The notes beneath the pieces are model-generated. The model was not told the DNA's origin. It searched no databases and saw only the letters and a program-made list of their open reading frames with translations. A stretch of DNA of 64,000 nucleotides from positions 51,300 through 115,299 of the forward strand of contig CAJTZO010000005.1 in the NCBI GenBank assembly GCA_910583755.1, read 5' to 3'. This document shows, piece after piece, positions 28,141-36,803 of the stretch (positions are counted from its first letter, which is position 1; each line of letters opens with the position of its first letter). The position numbers were made by a program, and so were the translations under genes. The stretch is from an uncultured Clostridia bacterium. Its GTDB lineage: Bacteria > Bacillota > Clostridia > Lachnospirales > Anaerotignaceae.

Positions 28141-28644
28141 ATGTTTAAAATTCTTTCTGTGCAATATGGATGGTTTGAAATTCGTATGGGAAAATCTTAT
28201 TTAGAATGTTCTGATTATTTGGGATATGATGCACCAAAAGCTTTATTGCAAGCTGTCATTAATGTTGCAAAAAATGTTAGTCAAGAAGAATGGGTTTGCT
28301 GGATGGGAGAGCCTAGCGCAGATATTTTACATGTTACAAAAGAAGATAATATGATAAAAATAGAATGTTTTGATGCTATAGGGGAAGCTTATTACATAGA
28401 CTTGTCTACCATAAAAGCGTATTGTGGAAAATGTTTTGCAACTTATAAAGAAGAATTAATTACATTTTTGGATAATCTTGTTACAGAGTTTTCTCTATAT
28501 CAAAATGGAAATGGTCTTCTCTTATACCAAGAGCACTGGATGGCATTTCCTTCCGAGGAGTTTTATATTTTAAAAGAATTGGCACATTCTTTGGTAAAAA
28601 ATAAAGAAGATAGTGAATTATTTTTTGATACTTATATGAAATAA
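28141..28644 (+). CDS. Hypothetical protein, 167 residues
   Basis: I do not recognise this protein. It is acidic and soluble, starts MFKILSVQYGWFEIRMGKSYLECSDYLG in outline, and has aromatic-rich stretches (EEWVCWMGEPSADI, YQEHWMAFPSEEFY). No signal peptide or membrane helix is seen. An in-frame ATG at 28123 is too near the ribosome site; GAGGTG at 28125-28130 supports the ATG at 28141. The shape resembles the small proteins used as immunity partners in contact toxin systems, but no toxin gene is near, so I make no functional claim. Confidence 0.6.
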   Translation: MFKILSVQYGWFEIRMGKSYLECSDYLGYDAPKALLQAVINVAKNVSQEEWVCWMGEPSADILHVTKEDNMIKIECFDAIGEAYYIDLSTIKAYCGKCFATYKEELITFLDNLVTEFSLYQNGNGLLLYQEHWMAFPSEEFYILKELAHSLVKNKEDSELFFDTYMK

Positions 28645-28716
28645 AAGAAAAATTCTATTCAAAATAATATTTCTATGGTAAAATGAATCATCATATCATG
28701 AAAGAAGGGGAAAAAT

Positions 28717-29811
28717 TTGTCTGGCTCTATTTTTGGGAAACAATTTACCATTTCTACTTGGGGAGAATCACATGGAAAGGCACTTGGTGTAGTGGTAGAT
28801 GGTTGTCCTTCTGGCATTTCACTTTGTGAAGCAGATATTCAAAAGGAATTAGATAAAAGAAAACCAGGTTCCAATCCTTATGGTACCAAAAGAAAAGAAA
28901 GTGATGAAGTACATATTCTTTCTGGTGTATTTGAAGGAAAAACAACTGGAACACCTATTTCTATATTAGTCTATAACCAAGACCATCATTCTGCGGATTA
29001 TAGGGAAATTGCTTCCTATTATCGTCCTGGGCATGCAGATTATACTTTTGATAAAAAATATGGAATTCATGATTATAGAGGTGGTGGACGTTCTTCAGGA
29101 CGGGAAACACTTTGCCGTGTTGCGGCTGGTGCAGTTGCAAAAAAGATATTATCTGCCTTACAAATTGATTTATTTGCTTATACAAAATCTATTGGAAATA
29201 TTGCAATTCAACAGTTTTGTAAAGAGGAAATTATGCAAAATAAATTGTTTATGCCAGATAAGCAAGCAGCAGCTTTGGCAGAAACGTATTTACAGCAATG
29301 TATGAAAGAAGAAGACTCTGCTGGTGGCATTATAGAATGTGTAGTTTCTCATTTGCCTGTTGGAGTTGGGGAGCCTGTTTTTGATAAATTGCAGGCAGTA
29401 CTAGGGCAGGCATTATTTTCTATTGGTGCAGTGAAAGGGGTAGAATTTGGAGATGGTTTTTCTGTGTCGCAAGCAAAAGGTTCTCAAAACAATGATGCTT
29501 TTTTTGCAGAAAATGGTGTGATACAAAAAAAGACAAATCATTCTGGTGGCATATTGGGCGGCATAAGTGATGGCTCTCCCCTTGTATTTCGTTTGGCTTT
29601 AAAACCCACACCCTCTATCCATAAAACCCAACAAACGGTCAATAAAAATGGTGAAAATATTTCCATCAATGTCAAAGGGCGGCATGACCCCATTATTGTT
29701 CCTCGTGCTGTTGTGGTGGTGGAGGCTATGACAGCGATTGCGCTGGTAGATTTACTATTTCAAAATATGGTTTCTAATATTCATTCTATTATAAATTTTT
29801 ATCAATCTTGA
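28717..29811 (+). CDS. aroC: Chorismate synthase
   Basis: Last enzyme of the shikimate pathway, making chorismate from EPSP with reduced FMN. The 364-residue protein has STWGESHGKALGVVVDGCPSG near the start, then KRKESDEVHILSGVFEG, YRGGGRSSGRETLCRVAAGA and the RHDPIIVPRAVVVVEAM end motif. The start is TTG at 28717 (residues SGSIFGKQF follow), ten bases after GAAGGGG. The LUD gene follows 16 bases later. Confidence 0.95.
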   Translation: MSGSIFGKQFTISTWGESHGKALGVVVDGCPSGISLCEADIQKELDKRKPGSNPYGTKRKESDEVHILSGVFEGKTTGTPISILVYNQDHHSADYREIASYYRPGHADYTFDKKYGIHDYRGGGRSSGRETLCRVAAGAVAKKILSALQIDLFAYTKSIGNIAIQQFCKEEIMQNKLFMPDKQAAALAETYLQQCMKEEDSAGGIIECVVSHLPVGVGEPVFDKLQAVLGQALFSIGAVKGVEFGDGFSVSQAKGSQNNDAFFAENGVIQKKTNHSGGILGGISDGSPLVFRLALKPTPSIHKTQQTVNKNGENISINVKGRHDPIIVPRAVVVVEAMTAIALVDLLFQNMVSNIHSIINFYQS

Positions 29812-29827
29812 AAGGAGTTTTTCAAAC

Positions 29828-30469
29828 ATGGCAAATGAATTTATAGAAAAAAGAAATGCTTTATTAGCAAAAACAGTAATAGCAAATTTAGAAAAAAGAC
29901 ATTTTGAAGCATATTACTGTCCTACAACAGCAGAAGCATTACAAAAAGCATTAGAATTAATTCCAGAAGGTAGTTCTGTAGGTTGGGGTGGTTCTGTTAC
30001 CATTCGAGAAATGGGCTTAACAAAAGCAATTCATGAAAGAAATTATACGGTTATTGATAGAGATTTAGCAAAAAGTCCAGAAGAAACTGCGGAATTACAA
30101 AGAAAATGTTTAACAACAGATTATTTTATCACTAGTACAAACGCAATGTCAGAAGATGGCATTCTTGTCAATATTGATGGTAATGGAAATCGTTTAGCAG
30201 CCATCTGTTTTGGTCCAAAACATGTTATTGTTATTTGTGGTATCAATAAAATTACACAAGATTTAGAAACAGCAGTATCCAGAGCCAGATTTACAGCAGC
30301 ACCTATCAATGCAGGACGTTTTGATATTAAAACACCTTGTAATGTAAGTGGAAAATGCCATAATTGTACTTCTGTGGATAGTATTTGTTCTGAGATTTTG
30401 ATTACTCGTACTAGTAGACCTGCAAATCGTGTCAAAGTGATTATTGTAGGAGAGGAATATGGTTTTTAA
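29828..30469 (+). CDS. LUD-domain protein (LutC-like)
   Basis: A 213-residue protein of the lactate-utilisation-protein (LUD) domain type. It has SSVGWGGSVTIREMGL near residues 55-70, STNAMSEDGILVNIDGNGNR, and a C-terminal cluster C-N-V-S-G-K-C-H-N-C ... C. In typical lut operons LutC acts with iron-sulfur proteins LutA and LutB, absent here; stand-alone LUD proteins are common in Clostridia and their role is not clear. The stop codon directly abuts a copy of the dispersed repeat. Confidence 0.85.
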   Translation: MANEFIEKRNALLAKTVIANLEKRHFEAYYCPTTAEALQKALELIPEGSSVGWGGSVTIREMGLTKAIHERNYTVIDRDLAKSPEETAELQRKCLTTDYFITSTNAMSEDGILVNIDGNGNRLAAICFGPKHVIVICGINKITQDLETAVSRARFTAAPINAGRFDIKTPCNVSGKCHNCTSVDSICSEILITRTSRPANRVKVIIVGEEYGF

Positions 30470-30589
30470 AAAACCTTGAGGGCTAGCCCTCAAACTCTTC
30501 AAAGAACTTTAAGGCGAAACTAGCGTTTCGCTGAAAAGATTAATTTTATAAGGAAAAACGTTAGTTTTTCCATGAAAGTTTTTTTAACA
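30468..30589 (+). repeat. Dispersed intergenic repeat, copy 4
   Basis: Begins in the LUD stop codon with AAAAAACCTTGA, then GGGCTAGCCC at 30480-30489, CTCAAACTCTTCAAAGAACTTT, GGCGAAACTAGCGTTTCGC, and GGAAAAACGTTAGTTTTTCC, ending CATGAAAGTTTTTTT. All three hairpin modules are intact. It is nearly identical to copy 2 at 23660-23787. Confidence 0.78.
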
Positions 30590-30628
30590 AATAGAGATGG
30601 AAGCGAAAGCTTCCATCTCTATTAAAAT
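30590..30628. terminator. Bidirectional terminator between LUD gene and glyA
   Basis: AATAGAGATGGAAGC at 30590-30604 pairs perfectly with GCTTCCATCTCTATT at 30609-30623 around a GAAA tetraloop. A and T runs flank both sides. Confidence 0.9.
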
Positions 30629-30632
30629 TTTT

Positions 30633-31871
30633 TTATGATTCATATAATGGGTATTTATCTGTTAAAGTACGTACTCTTTTTGCGGCTTCTTCTTTGTTTT
30701 TCGCAAAGTCTTTTAATACTAAAGCAATAATTGTACCAATTTCTTTCATATCATCTTCTTTCATTCCTCTGGAAGTGACAGCTGGTGTTCCAATACGGAT
30801 ACCACTTGTGACAAAAGGAGATTGTGGGTCATTGGGTATGGTGTTTTTGTTTACAGTAATCCCAATCTCATCTAATATTTTTTCTGCTTCTTTTCCTGTA
30901 ATATTTAAACTGGACAAATCTGCTAACATTAAATGATTATCTGTGCCTCCTGAAACAATAGGAACACCATTTTCTATTAATGTTTTCGCTAATACAGCAG
31001 CATTTTGAATCACTTGTTGAGAATACACTTTAAAAGAAGGGTCTAAGGCTTCTTGAAAGCAAACTGCTTTGGAAGCAATAATATGCATCAAAGGACCACC
31101 TTGTATACCGGGGAAAATTGCTTTATCAATTTCTTTTGCATATGCTTCCTTACACATAATCATACCACCTCTGGGGCCTCTTAATGTTTTATGTGTAGTG
31201 GTTGTCACAAAATCTGCATAGGGCACAGGAGATGGATGTAAGCCGGTTGCTACTAAACCTGCGATGTGAGCAATATCAACCATAAAATAAGCATTAACTT
31301 CTTTTGCAATGTTTCCAATTCTTTCAAAGTCAATGATTCTTGCGTAAGCACTTGCACCTGCTACAATCATTTTAGGTTTGTGTTCCTTTGCCAAACGGTG
31401 TAATTGTTCATAATCTAAAATACCATTGCTATCTACACCATAAGAAATAAAATGAAAATATTTTCCTGAAATGTTGACAGGACTACCATGAGTTAAATGC
31501 CCACCTTGGTCTAAATTCATACCAAGTACAGTATCGCCTGGTTTGAGCATGGCAAAATAAACAGCCATATTTGCTTGAGAACCAGAATGTGGTTGTACAT
31601 TTACATGGTCACAACCAAAAAGTTTTTTGGCTCTTTCTTTTGCAATATTTTCTACAATATCCACTTTTTCGCAGCCACCATAATAACGTTTTGCAGGATA
31701 GCCTTCTGCATATTTATTAGTAAGTGGGGTACCCATAGCAAACATTACTGCTTTTGATACAATATTTTCAGAAGCAATTAATTCAATATTATGTTGTTGA
31801 CGTTCTAATTCTTGTGTGATGGCATCTGCTACAGCACTATCCACTTTTTGTATTTCACTAAAATCTAACAT
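30633..31871 (-). CDS. glyA: Serine hydroxymethyltransferase
   Basis: PLP enzyme that interconverts serine and glycine with tetrahydrofolate. The 412-residue protein has [38 protein letters not shown] and the PLP lysine motif [29 protein letters not shown] precedes the ATG. It is monocistronic; no glycine riboswitch is seen in its short leader, unlike the operon starting at 33147. Confidence 0.97.
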   Translation of the reverse strand: MLDFSEIQKVDSAVADAITQELERQQHNIELIASENIVSKAVMFAMGTPLTNKYAEGYPAKRYYGGCEKVDIVENIAKERAKKLFGCDHVNVQPHSGSQANMAVYFAMLKPGDTVLGMNLDQGGHLTHGSPVNISGKYFHFISYGVDSNGILDYEQLHRLAKEHKPKMIVAGASAYARIIDFERIGNIAKEVNAYFMVDIAHIAGLVATGLHPSPVPYADFVTTTTHKTLRGPRGGMIMCKEAYAKEIDKAIFPGIQGGPLMHIIASKAVCFQEALDPSFKVYSQQVIQNAAVLAKTLIENGVPIVSGGTDNHLMLADLSSLNITGKEAEKILDEIGITVNKNTIPNDPQSPFVTSGIRIGTPAVTSRGMKEDDMKEIGTIIALVLKDFAKNKEEAAKRVRTLTDKYPLYES

Positions 31872-31997
31872 AATTTTCCTCCTCTTTTCTTTAAAAACAA
31901 TAGTCCTTAAGCTTGCATTCTATCATAAAAAGGTAAAAAAAGCTATCTTTTTTTGGTCCATCCGTAAGGAAATTTCTGGTGTACAAAAAATAAAGTA

Positions 31998-32441
31998 TCA
32001 GACATGATAGACCATTATTTTTTCTCCTTTTGTATCATAATTTCCATTAAAACAAAAACCAACACTTTGATAAAGATGAATAGCAACTGCATTAACATCA
32101 TATACACTTAAATAAATTTTTTTATAATGATATTCTTTGATAATTTGTTGCATTAAAGCAAGAACGGCAATTTTTCCATAGCCCTTTTTTTGATATTTTT
32201 TATCAATTAAAAAACGGTCTAACCAAGGTCCTTCTTCTGGTAAAGTGAAATATCCATACATAGCAAATCCAATTAATTGATTTTTGTCATAGATTGCAAC
32301 GGTTTTCCATTCTGATATTTCTTCTGCTTCTTTTAAACAATCAGATACACTTTCAATAAAAGATACTTGCTCTGGAAATAAAGAAAGAGATTCTACTTCT
32401 TTTTGATTTTTTGGTGTGATTTTTTCAAAATGTATCTCCAT
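31998..32441 (-). CDS. GNAT-family N-acetyltransferase
   Basis: A 147-residue acetyl-CoA-dependent acetyltransferase. The pyrophosphate-binding motif is KKYQKKGYGKIAVLALMQQI at about residues 81-100, and YDVNAVAIHLYQSVGFCFNG forms the usual C-terminal segment. The layout recalls spermidine/spermine acetyltransferases (BltD/PaiA type), but the substrate cannot be told. AAGGAG lies before the ATG. It is a single-gene unit. Confidence 0.85.
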   Translation of the reverse strand: MEIHFEKITPKNQKEVESLSLFPEQVSFIESVSDCLKEAEEISEWKTVAIYDKNQLIGFAMYGYFTLPEEGPWLDRFLIDKKYQKKGYGKIAVLALMQQIIKEYHYKKIYLSVYDVNAVAIHLYQSVGFCFNGNYDTKGEKIMVYHV

Positions 32442-32722
32442 TTTTTTGGCTCCTTTTTTAGAATAAAATGTAATGTTTGATATATGCTATCGTCAATAAA
32501 AGGAATTTCCTTAATGTTTAAAAGGTAAAAGATAGAATGTTAAGAGGAGTCATCAGAATACACCATACAAACTACAGTATTATAAAAAATAGATAAGAAA
32601 AGTGGGAATATTATTTTTTTATTTGCTTAATTTGATGGAAAAAATAAAGAGAAAAAATTGTTTAATTGTCATTATAGTATAAATATCACAAATTTTTATT
32701 TATTTTTTATGCAAAAATACCA

Positions 32723-32752
32723 TTGTTTTTGTGCTTGCTATTGTATTATAAT
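32723..32752 (+). promoter_or_regulatory. Promoter of the riboswitch-controlled amino acid operon
   Basis: TTGTTT at 32723-32728 and TATAAT at 32747-32752, spacer 18. Transcription would start about 45 bases ahead of the first aptamer. Confidence 0.65.
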
Positions 32753-32805
32753 AAATACAATGTTTGATAGATAACAAATGAAAAATAAAATGTATCCCGT
32801 ATGAT

Positions 32806-32973
32806 GACAGTCTGAAACATTCCTTCCGGAAGACCGACGCGGAAAGCTAAAGTACTAACATTCCTTTAGTGAAACTGACAGGTAAAGAAAATGACTGTTT
32901 GACGGAACCTTGGAAAGACTATCTTCAAGATAGAGCCAATGAGGCGATAACCAACTGGCAAAAAGACAGGGAA
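32806..32973 (+). ncRNA. Tandem glycine-riboswitch-like leader, diverged core
   Basis: Two aptamer-like units. Unit 1 is closed by GACAGUC (32806-32812) with GACUGUU (32893-32899) and contains GACGCGGAAAGC, a CUAAAG/CUUUAG stem and GUGAAACUGACAGGUAAAG; these align by eye with the GGAGC...GUGAAUCUCUCAGGCAAAAG part of the Bacillus subtilis gcvT glycine riboswitch. The linker and unit 2 (UUUGACGGAACCUUGGAAAG, GCCAAUGAGGCGAUAA, CUGGCAAAAAGACAG at 32955-32969) align with its second aptamer. Several normally constant bases differ. It heads an amino-acid permease operon. Alignment from memory; not folded by program. Confidence 0.75.
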
Positions 32974-33013
32974 AATTTATTATGTTGATAATAGATTTTC
33001 TTTGTCTTTTTTT
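32963..33013 (+). terminator. Riboswitch-linked intrinsic terminator (attenuator)
   Basis: AAGACAGGGAAAATTTATTAT at 32963-32983 pairs almost fully with ATAATAGATTTTCTTTGTCTT at 32988-33008 and ends in T residues. Its 5' arm begins with AAGACAGG, the 3' closing strand of aptamer 2. Ligand binding would hide that strand and let transcription continue, an ON switch. Confidence 0.82.
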
Positions 33014-33146
33014 TCATTATGGTAGATAAATACAAAGGAAAAAATAAAAAAATAGATTACCTTTTTAACAAGGCTTGGCTGTAGCTGAACCTTTTGATGA
33101 ATATAAAAATAGGAAGCAGTAGTATGGAATCAAAAGGGGGAAACGT

Positions 33147-34865
33147 ATGAGTCAAAAAAGTACGGAAGCATTAAAAAAATCTAAAATGTCAACGATAGGT
33201 GTTGTTGCGTTGATATTTTCCTTTGTTGCTGCTGGTGCTTTTGGTATTGAAGAAGCCATTGCAGCAAGTGGACCAGGTGTGACTTTAGCAATGTTAATTA
33301 TTTTCCCATTTATCTGGTCTTTTCCTATTTGTGAAATGGTAGGAGAACTTGGTTCCATTTTTCCTACAGAAGGTGGTGTTTATTCTTGGGGGAGGGAAGC
33401 TTTTGGCGAATTTTGGGGCTGGCAAGTTGGTTTATGGTCTGCCATTACAACATGGCTTTGCCAAGCAGAATATTGCGCATTAGTGGCAGGCTATGCTGCA
33501 AAATTAGTTGACCTTTCTCCAATAGGAACATATGCCGTGAAAATAGGTGTTGTTGTAATATTTACTATTGTTAATATTATTGGTCTGGATTGGCTGGAAA
33601 GGTTAGAAACATTTTTTATTGTATTGGTTGTTGCTGCGTTTACGGCAGTAGCGGTGGTTGGTTTTATGAATTGGAATATTAATCCTATTGAGCCATTTTT
33701 TAATCCAGAAGAAGGGCTATTCCATTCTGTAGGAGAAGGAGTTGCTATTATCATATGGATGTATATGGGCTATGAATGTATGTCAAATATGGCAGGAGAA
33801 ATGAATAATCCACAAATTATTCCGAGGGCAATGAGACTTTCTCAACCAATTATTGCGTTGTCCTATATTCTTCCTACTTTGGCAGCTTTAGCAGCCATTG
33901 GTTCATGGGATGCATGGTCCATTGAATCCGGTGGTGGTGCTGTTGGTTATGCAGATGTATTGATTCAGTATGTTGGTACATGGGCAGGTGTGCTTTTTGT
34001 AATTATCGCAATTATTTCAAACTGTTCCATCTTTTGTTCTTACATAGCACATGGTTCCAGAGCATTTTTTGTTATGGCAGATGACCATATGTTTCCACCG
34101 ATTATGAAAAAAGTGGATAAAAGAGGAATCCCCACGGTATCCATTGTTTTATTAGCAATTTTTACCATTCTTACTTGTCAGTTTGACTTTACAACACTGG
34201 TTATGGCAACCAACCCCATTCAATTATATCTTTACTTAATGTTAGTTGCTTGTGTATTAAAAATTAGGAAATTATATCCAGTGGAAGCAAGAAAGAAACT
34301 AGGTCTTACCGTTATGCCGGGCGGAAAACTTGGCTTATGGTTTTTGTCAGCTTGTGTTATCCTTGTCAGTTTATTTGCCATTTATGTTAATGGTACAGAT
34401 TATTTTGTAACAGGTTTTGTAGTAATTATTGGTGGTTTAGTAGCTTATGTTCTTTGTAAATGGGTTTACAAAGGGAGAGTATTGGACAACCCAGACTTAT
34501 ATCCACTCAATCCAAAAACAAAATTGGATTTGGGAGATTTGATGTATATGGGAGCTTATATGATACTTTCAGGTGTTTTGTCTGTAGGAGCAGCATTGTT
34601 CTTTAGATTTTATGAAGGAGAATATGGAGTAGAATACTATTTAGAAGAATACGAAAGCGGATTTTTTAGTAATTTTGAAGGAATGCTTCAAGTATGTATG
34701 ATAGTTGGTATTTTGCTTATTGTTGTAGGTGCCATAATGGCATATGTTGGAAAGAAAACAGAGGCACCAAAATTAAAAGAACTAGAAAAAGGTAGAATGG
34801 AACTTCTTGATAAAATGATAGAAGAATTTCATGGTGCAGTACCCAAAGAAGGCAGAATAAAATAA
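33147..34865 (+). CDS. APC-superfamily amino acid permease
   Basis: A 572-residue permease with about 12-14 membrane helices. AAGAFGIEEAIAASGPG in helix 1 and FPTEGGVYSWGREAFG after helix 2 are typical of the amino acid-polyamine-organocation family, of the glutamate/GABA or YjeM-like branch. The C-terminus ends in a soluble charged tail. AAAGGGGG precedes the ATG. It is the first gene after the glycine-like riboswitch; the saccharopine-dehydrogenase-like gene follows after 13 bases, so it probably imports the amino acid that the next genes degrade. The substrate is unknown; glycine, beta-alanine or another small amino acid would fit. Confidence 0.88.
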   Translation: MSQKSTEALKKSKMSTIGVVALIFSFVAAGAFGIEEAIAASGPGVTLAMLIIFPFIWSFPICEMVGELGSIFPTEGGVYSWGREAFGEFWGWQVGLWSAITTWLCQAEYCALVAGYAAKLVDLSPIGTYAVKIGVVVIFTIVNIIGLDWLERLETFFIVLVVAAFTAVAVVGFMNWNINPIEPFFNPEEGLFHSVGEGVAIIIWMYMGYECMSNMAGEMNNPQIIPRAMRLSQPIIALSYILPTLAALAAIGSWDAWSIESGGGAVGYADVLIQYVGTWAGVLFVIIAIISNCSIFCSYIAHGSRAFFVMADDHMFPPIMKKVDKRGIPTVSIVLLAIFTILTCQFDFTTLVMATNPIQLYLYLMLVACVLKIRKLYPVEARKKLGLTVMPGGKLGLWFLSACVILVSLFAIYVNGTDYFVTGFVVIIGGLVAYVLCKWVYKGRVLDNPDLYPLNPKTKLDLGDLMYMGAYMILSGVLSVGAALFFRFYEGEYGVEYYLEEYESGFFSNFEGMLQVCMIVGILLIVVGAIMAYVGKKTEAPKLKELEKGRMELLDKMIEEFHGAVPKEGRIK

Positions 34866-34878
34866 GGAGGAATTTTTA

Positions 34879-36135
34879 ATGAAAAAAGTAATGGTATGTG
34901 GTTGCGGTGCGCAAGGTTCTACAATTTGTAGAAAATTAGATGAAGAACCAAATATACAAGAAGTTATTTGTGCAGATTATAGTCTTGCGGCAGCAGAAGC
35001 AGTCTGTAAACTAATGAAAAAAGGAACACCAAAACAAGTAGATGCTTCCAGCATTGATGCGATTGTGGAAGCAGCACAAGGTTGTGAATTGATTGTTAAT
35101 GTTATGCCTTTGGATTTTGGTGTCAATGTGTTGGAAGCAGCAATTCGTGTCAAAGCAAATTATCAAGACCTTGCAGCTTGTGAAAATATTGCTGACTGTC
35201 CAGACCCTAGAGATAGCTGGCTGGAAGGTATCAAAATTATGTATAACGAATATGGGAAAAGATTTGCAGAAAATGGTACCACAGCAATCATTGGTACTGG
35301 TTCTGCACCTGGTGTCATGTGTGTTATGGCAAGAAAAGCAGTAAATGAATTGGACGAATGTGATACCATTAATATGATGGTTTATGAAGGTGTAGAATCC
35401 AAGAGATTTTTACCATATTGGTGGTCACCATTGGTTGCTTTGTCTGATATGGCAGAAGATGCTTATGCTTTTGAAAATGGTGAACAAATTAGAACAGTAC
35501 CTTTTAGCAGACCTGTCAAAAGAGTATGGCCAGAAATGGGCAACAAAGAAGTTGTTTTAGTAGAACATGCCCATGATGAACCCGTTTATGTGGGATTTAA
35601 TAGAGAAAAATATTTTAAAAATTGTAAAAATGCCTATTTTAAATATGGCGGTGTGGGAATCCGTTTTGCAGAGCCACTGTATAGAGCTGGTTTACTTTCC
35701 TATGATGAAGAAGAAATTAATGGTAGAAAGGTAGTACCGTTTGACGTTATTTTAAAACATACTCCTGCTGCTCCAAAAGACCCTGAAGTAATTAAAGAAA
35801 TTATTGATGAAGGGTTAATTTCAGACGAAGGTGCATTTGTTTGTGAGGCTTACGGTCAAAAAAATGGAAAAAATATTATGGTAGATTTACATGTTTTTGC
35901 ACCCGGTTTAGTAGAAGCTTATGACAAAGCAAAAATGTCTGGTGAAATGTATTTAACAGGGCAAGGCGCTTTTCTATTTACAAAACTGTTTGTAAATGAT
36001 AAAATTACACAAAAGGGATTGATTTCTTCTGATATGTTAGATGATACTCAAGTAGAACAATATTTACAGTGGGCGGAAGAATTAGACATTACTTATCAAA
36101 TGGAAATAAAAGAAAATGTTGTTTGTAAAGATTGA
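34879..36135 (+). CDS. Saccharopine dehydrogenase-like oxidoreductase
   Basis: A 418-residue protein with an N-terminal Rossmann motif VMVCGCGAQGSTICRKLDEE and the saccharopine-dehydrogenase layout (ELIVNVMPLDFGVNVLEAAI, YQDLAACEN, IIGTGSAPGVMCVMA). It should use NAD(P). Saccharopine itself is an unlikely substrate in an anaerobe with this neighbourhood; family members act on other amino acids, for instance 3,5-diaminohexanoate or carboxynorspermidine. AAGGAGGAA precedes the ATG. It stands between the permease and the ammonia lyase, so oxidative deamination of the imported compound is a reasonable guess. Confidence 0.8.
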   Translation: MKKVMVCGCGAQGSTICRKLDEEPNIQEVICADYSLAAAEAVCKLMKKGTPKQVDASSIDAIVEAAQGCELIVNVMPLDFGVNVLEAAIRVKANYQDLAACENIADCPDPRDSWLEGIKIMYNEYGKRFAENGTTAIIGTGSAPGVMCVMARKAVNELDECDTINMMVYEGVESKRFLPYWWSPLVALSDMAEDAYAFENGEQIRTVPFSRPVKRVWPEMGNKEVVLVEHAHDEPVYVGFNREKYFKNCKNAYFKYGGVGIRFAEPLYRAGLLSYDEEEINGRKVVPFDVILKHTPAAPKDPEVIKEIIDEGLISDEGAFVCEAYGQKNGKNIMVDLHVFAPGLVEAYDKAKMSGEMYLTGQGAFLFTKLFVNDKITQKGLISSDMLDDTQVEQYLQWAEELDITYQMEIKENVVCKD

Positions 36136-36196
36136 TAGGAAGCGAAAAATTCGCTGAATATAAATAAGGCAAAAGAAAATAAGGAGGAAAAATAAT

Positions 36197-36655
36197 ATGG
36201 TAGGAAAAAAGGTAGTACATCATTTAATGATGAGTGCAAAAGATGCACATTATGTAGGTGGTTTGGTAAATGGTGCAAGAATCGTTGACCAATGGGGCGA
36301 TGTTGGTACCGAACTTATGGTTTATGTAGATGGTGACATCAGTTTATTTTTAGGCTATGAAAAAGTAGAATTTTTAGCACCGGTTTATGTAGGCGATTTT
36401 ATGGAATATCATGGCTGGATTGAAAAAGTAGGAAATCAATCTTATACCTGTAAATTTGAAGCATGGAAGGTTGCAACACAACTAGATAGAACAGACGCTG
36501 ACTTAAGTGGCGTAGCAACACCACATACTGCAGCAACTGCTTGCGAACCTCCAGTGCTTTGTGGTAGAGCAACAGGAAGCTTGTTTATTGCAAAAAAAGA
36601 CCAAAGAGGTCCTCAGGAATCTTCTTTCAAAGATAGAAAACATCCTGGTGAATAA
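36197..36655 (+). CDS. Beta-alanyl-CoA / 3-aminobutyryl-CoA ammonia lyase homologue
   Basis: A 152-residue hotdog-fold enzyme. The text MVGKKVVHHLMMSAKDAHY, then GDVGTELMVYVDGDISLFLGY and the C-terminal ACEPPVLCGRATGSLFIAKK is very close to what I recall of beta-alanyl-CoA:ammonia lyase (Acl) of Clostridium propionicum. That enzyme interconverts beta-alanyl-CoA with acrylyl-CoA and ammonia; the related Kal acts on 3-aminobutyryl-CoA in lysine fermentation. No CoA transferase or kam genes lie beside it. A stretch rich in Asp, Thr and His (residues ~98-114) is an insertion relative to my memory of the family. AGGAGG precedes the ATG. Confidence 0.85.
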   Translation: MVGKKVVHHLMMSAKDAHYVGGLVNGARIVDQWGDVGTELMVYVDGDISLFLGYEKVEFLAPVYVGDFMEYHGWIEKVGNQSYTCKFEAWKVATQLDRTDADLSGVATPHTAATACEPPVLCGRATGSLFIAKKDQRGPQESSFKDRKHPGE

Positions 36656-36756
36656 TCAATTTTATTGTCTTGAAACAATAAAAAGACCTTGAAATGCTAG
36701 TTTCTATTTTGGGCTAAGCATAGAACCAGAGTTTACAAGGTTTTTTGATAGACGAA

Positions 36757-36785
36757 AGCGGACGGATTTTTTCGTCCGCCTTTTT
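36757..36785 (+). terminator. Intraoperonic terminator-like hairpin before the nitrilase gene
   Basis: GCGGACG pairs with CGTCCGC across a GATTTTTT loop and is followed by CTTTTTG. Just upstream, ACCTTGAAATGC...GTTTACAAGGTTTTTTGAT forms a second imperfect inverted repeat resembling the dispersed repeat ends. The nitrilase gene may therefore be a separate or attenuated unit. Confidence 0.65.
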
Positions 36786-36803
36786 GAGATAGGAGATGAA
36801 AAA

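Noticed and set aside
32806..32973. Cyclic di-GMP, guanidine, lysine or T-box leader as alternative identities
   Set aside because: Their conserved cores (for instance CACGCACAGGGCAAACC or the T-box TGGGTGG) are absent, whereas both units follow the glycine aptamer order.
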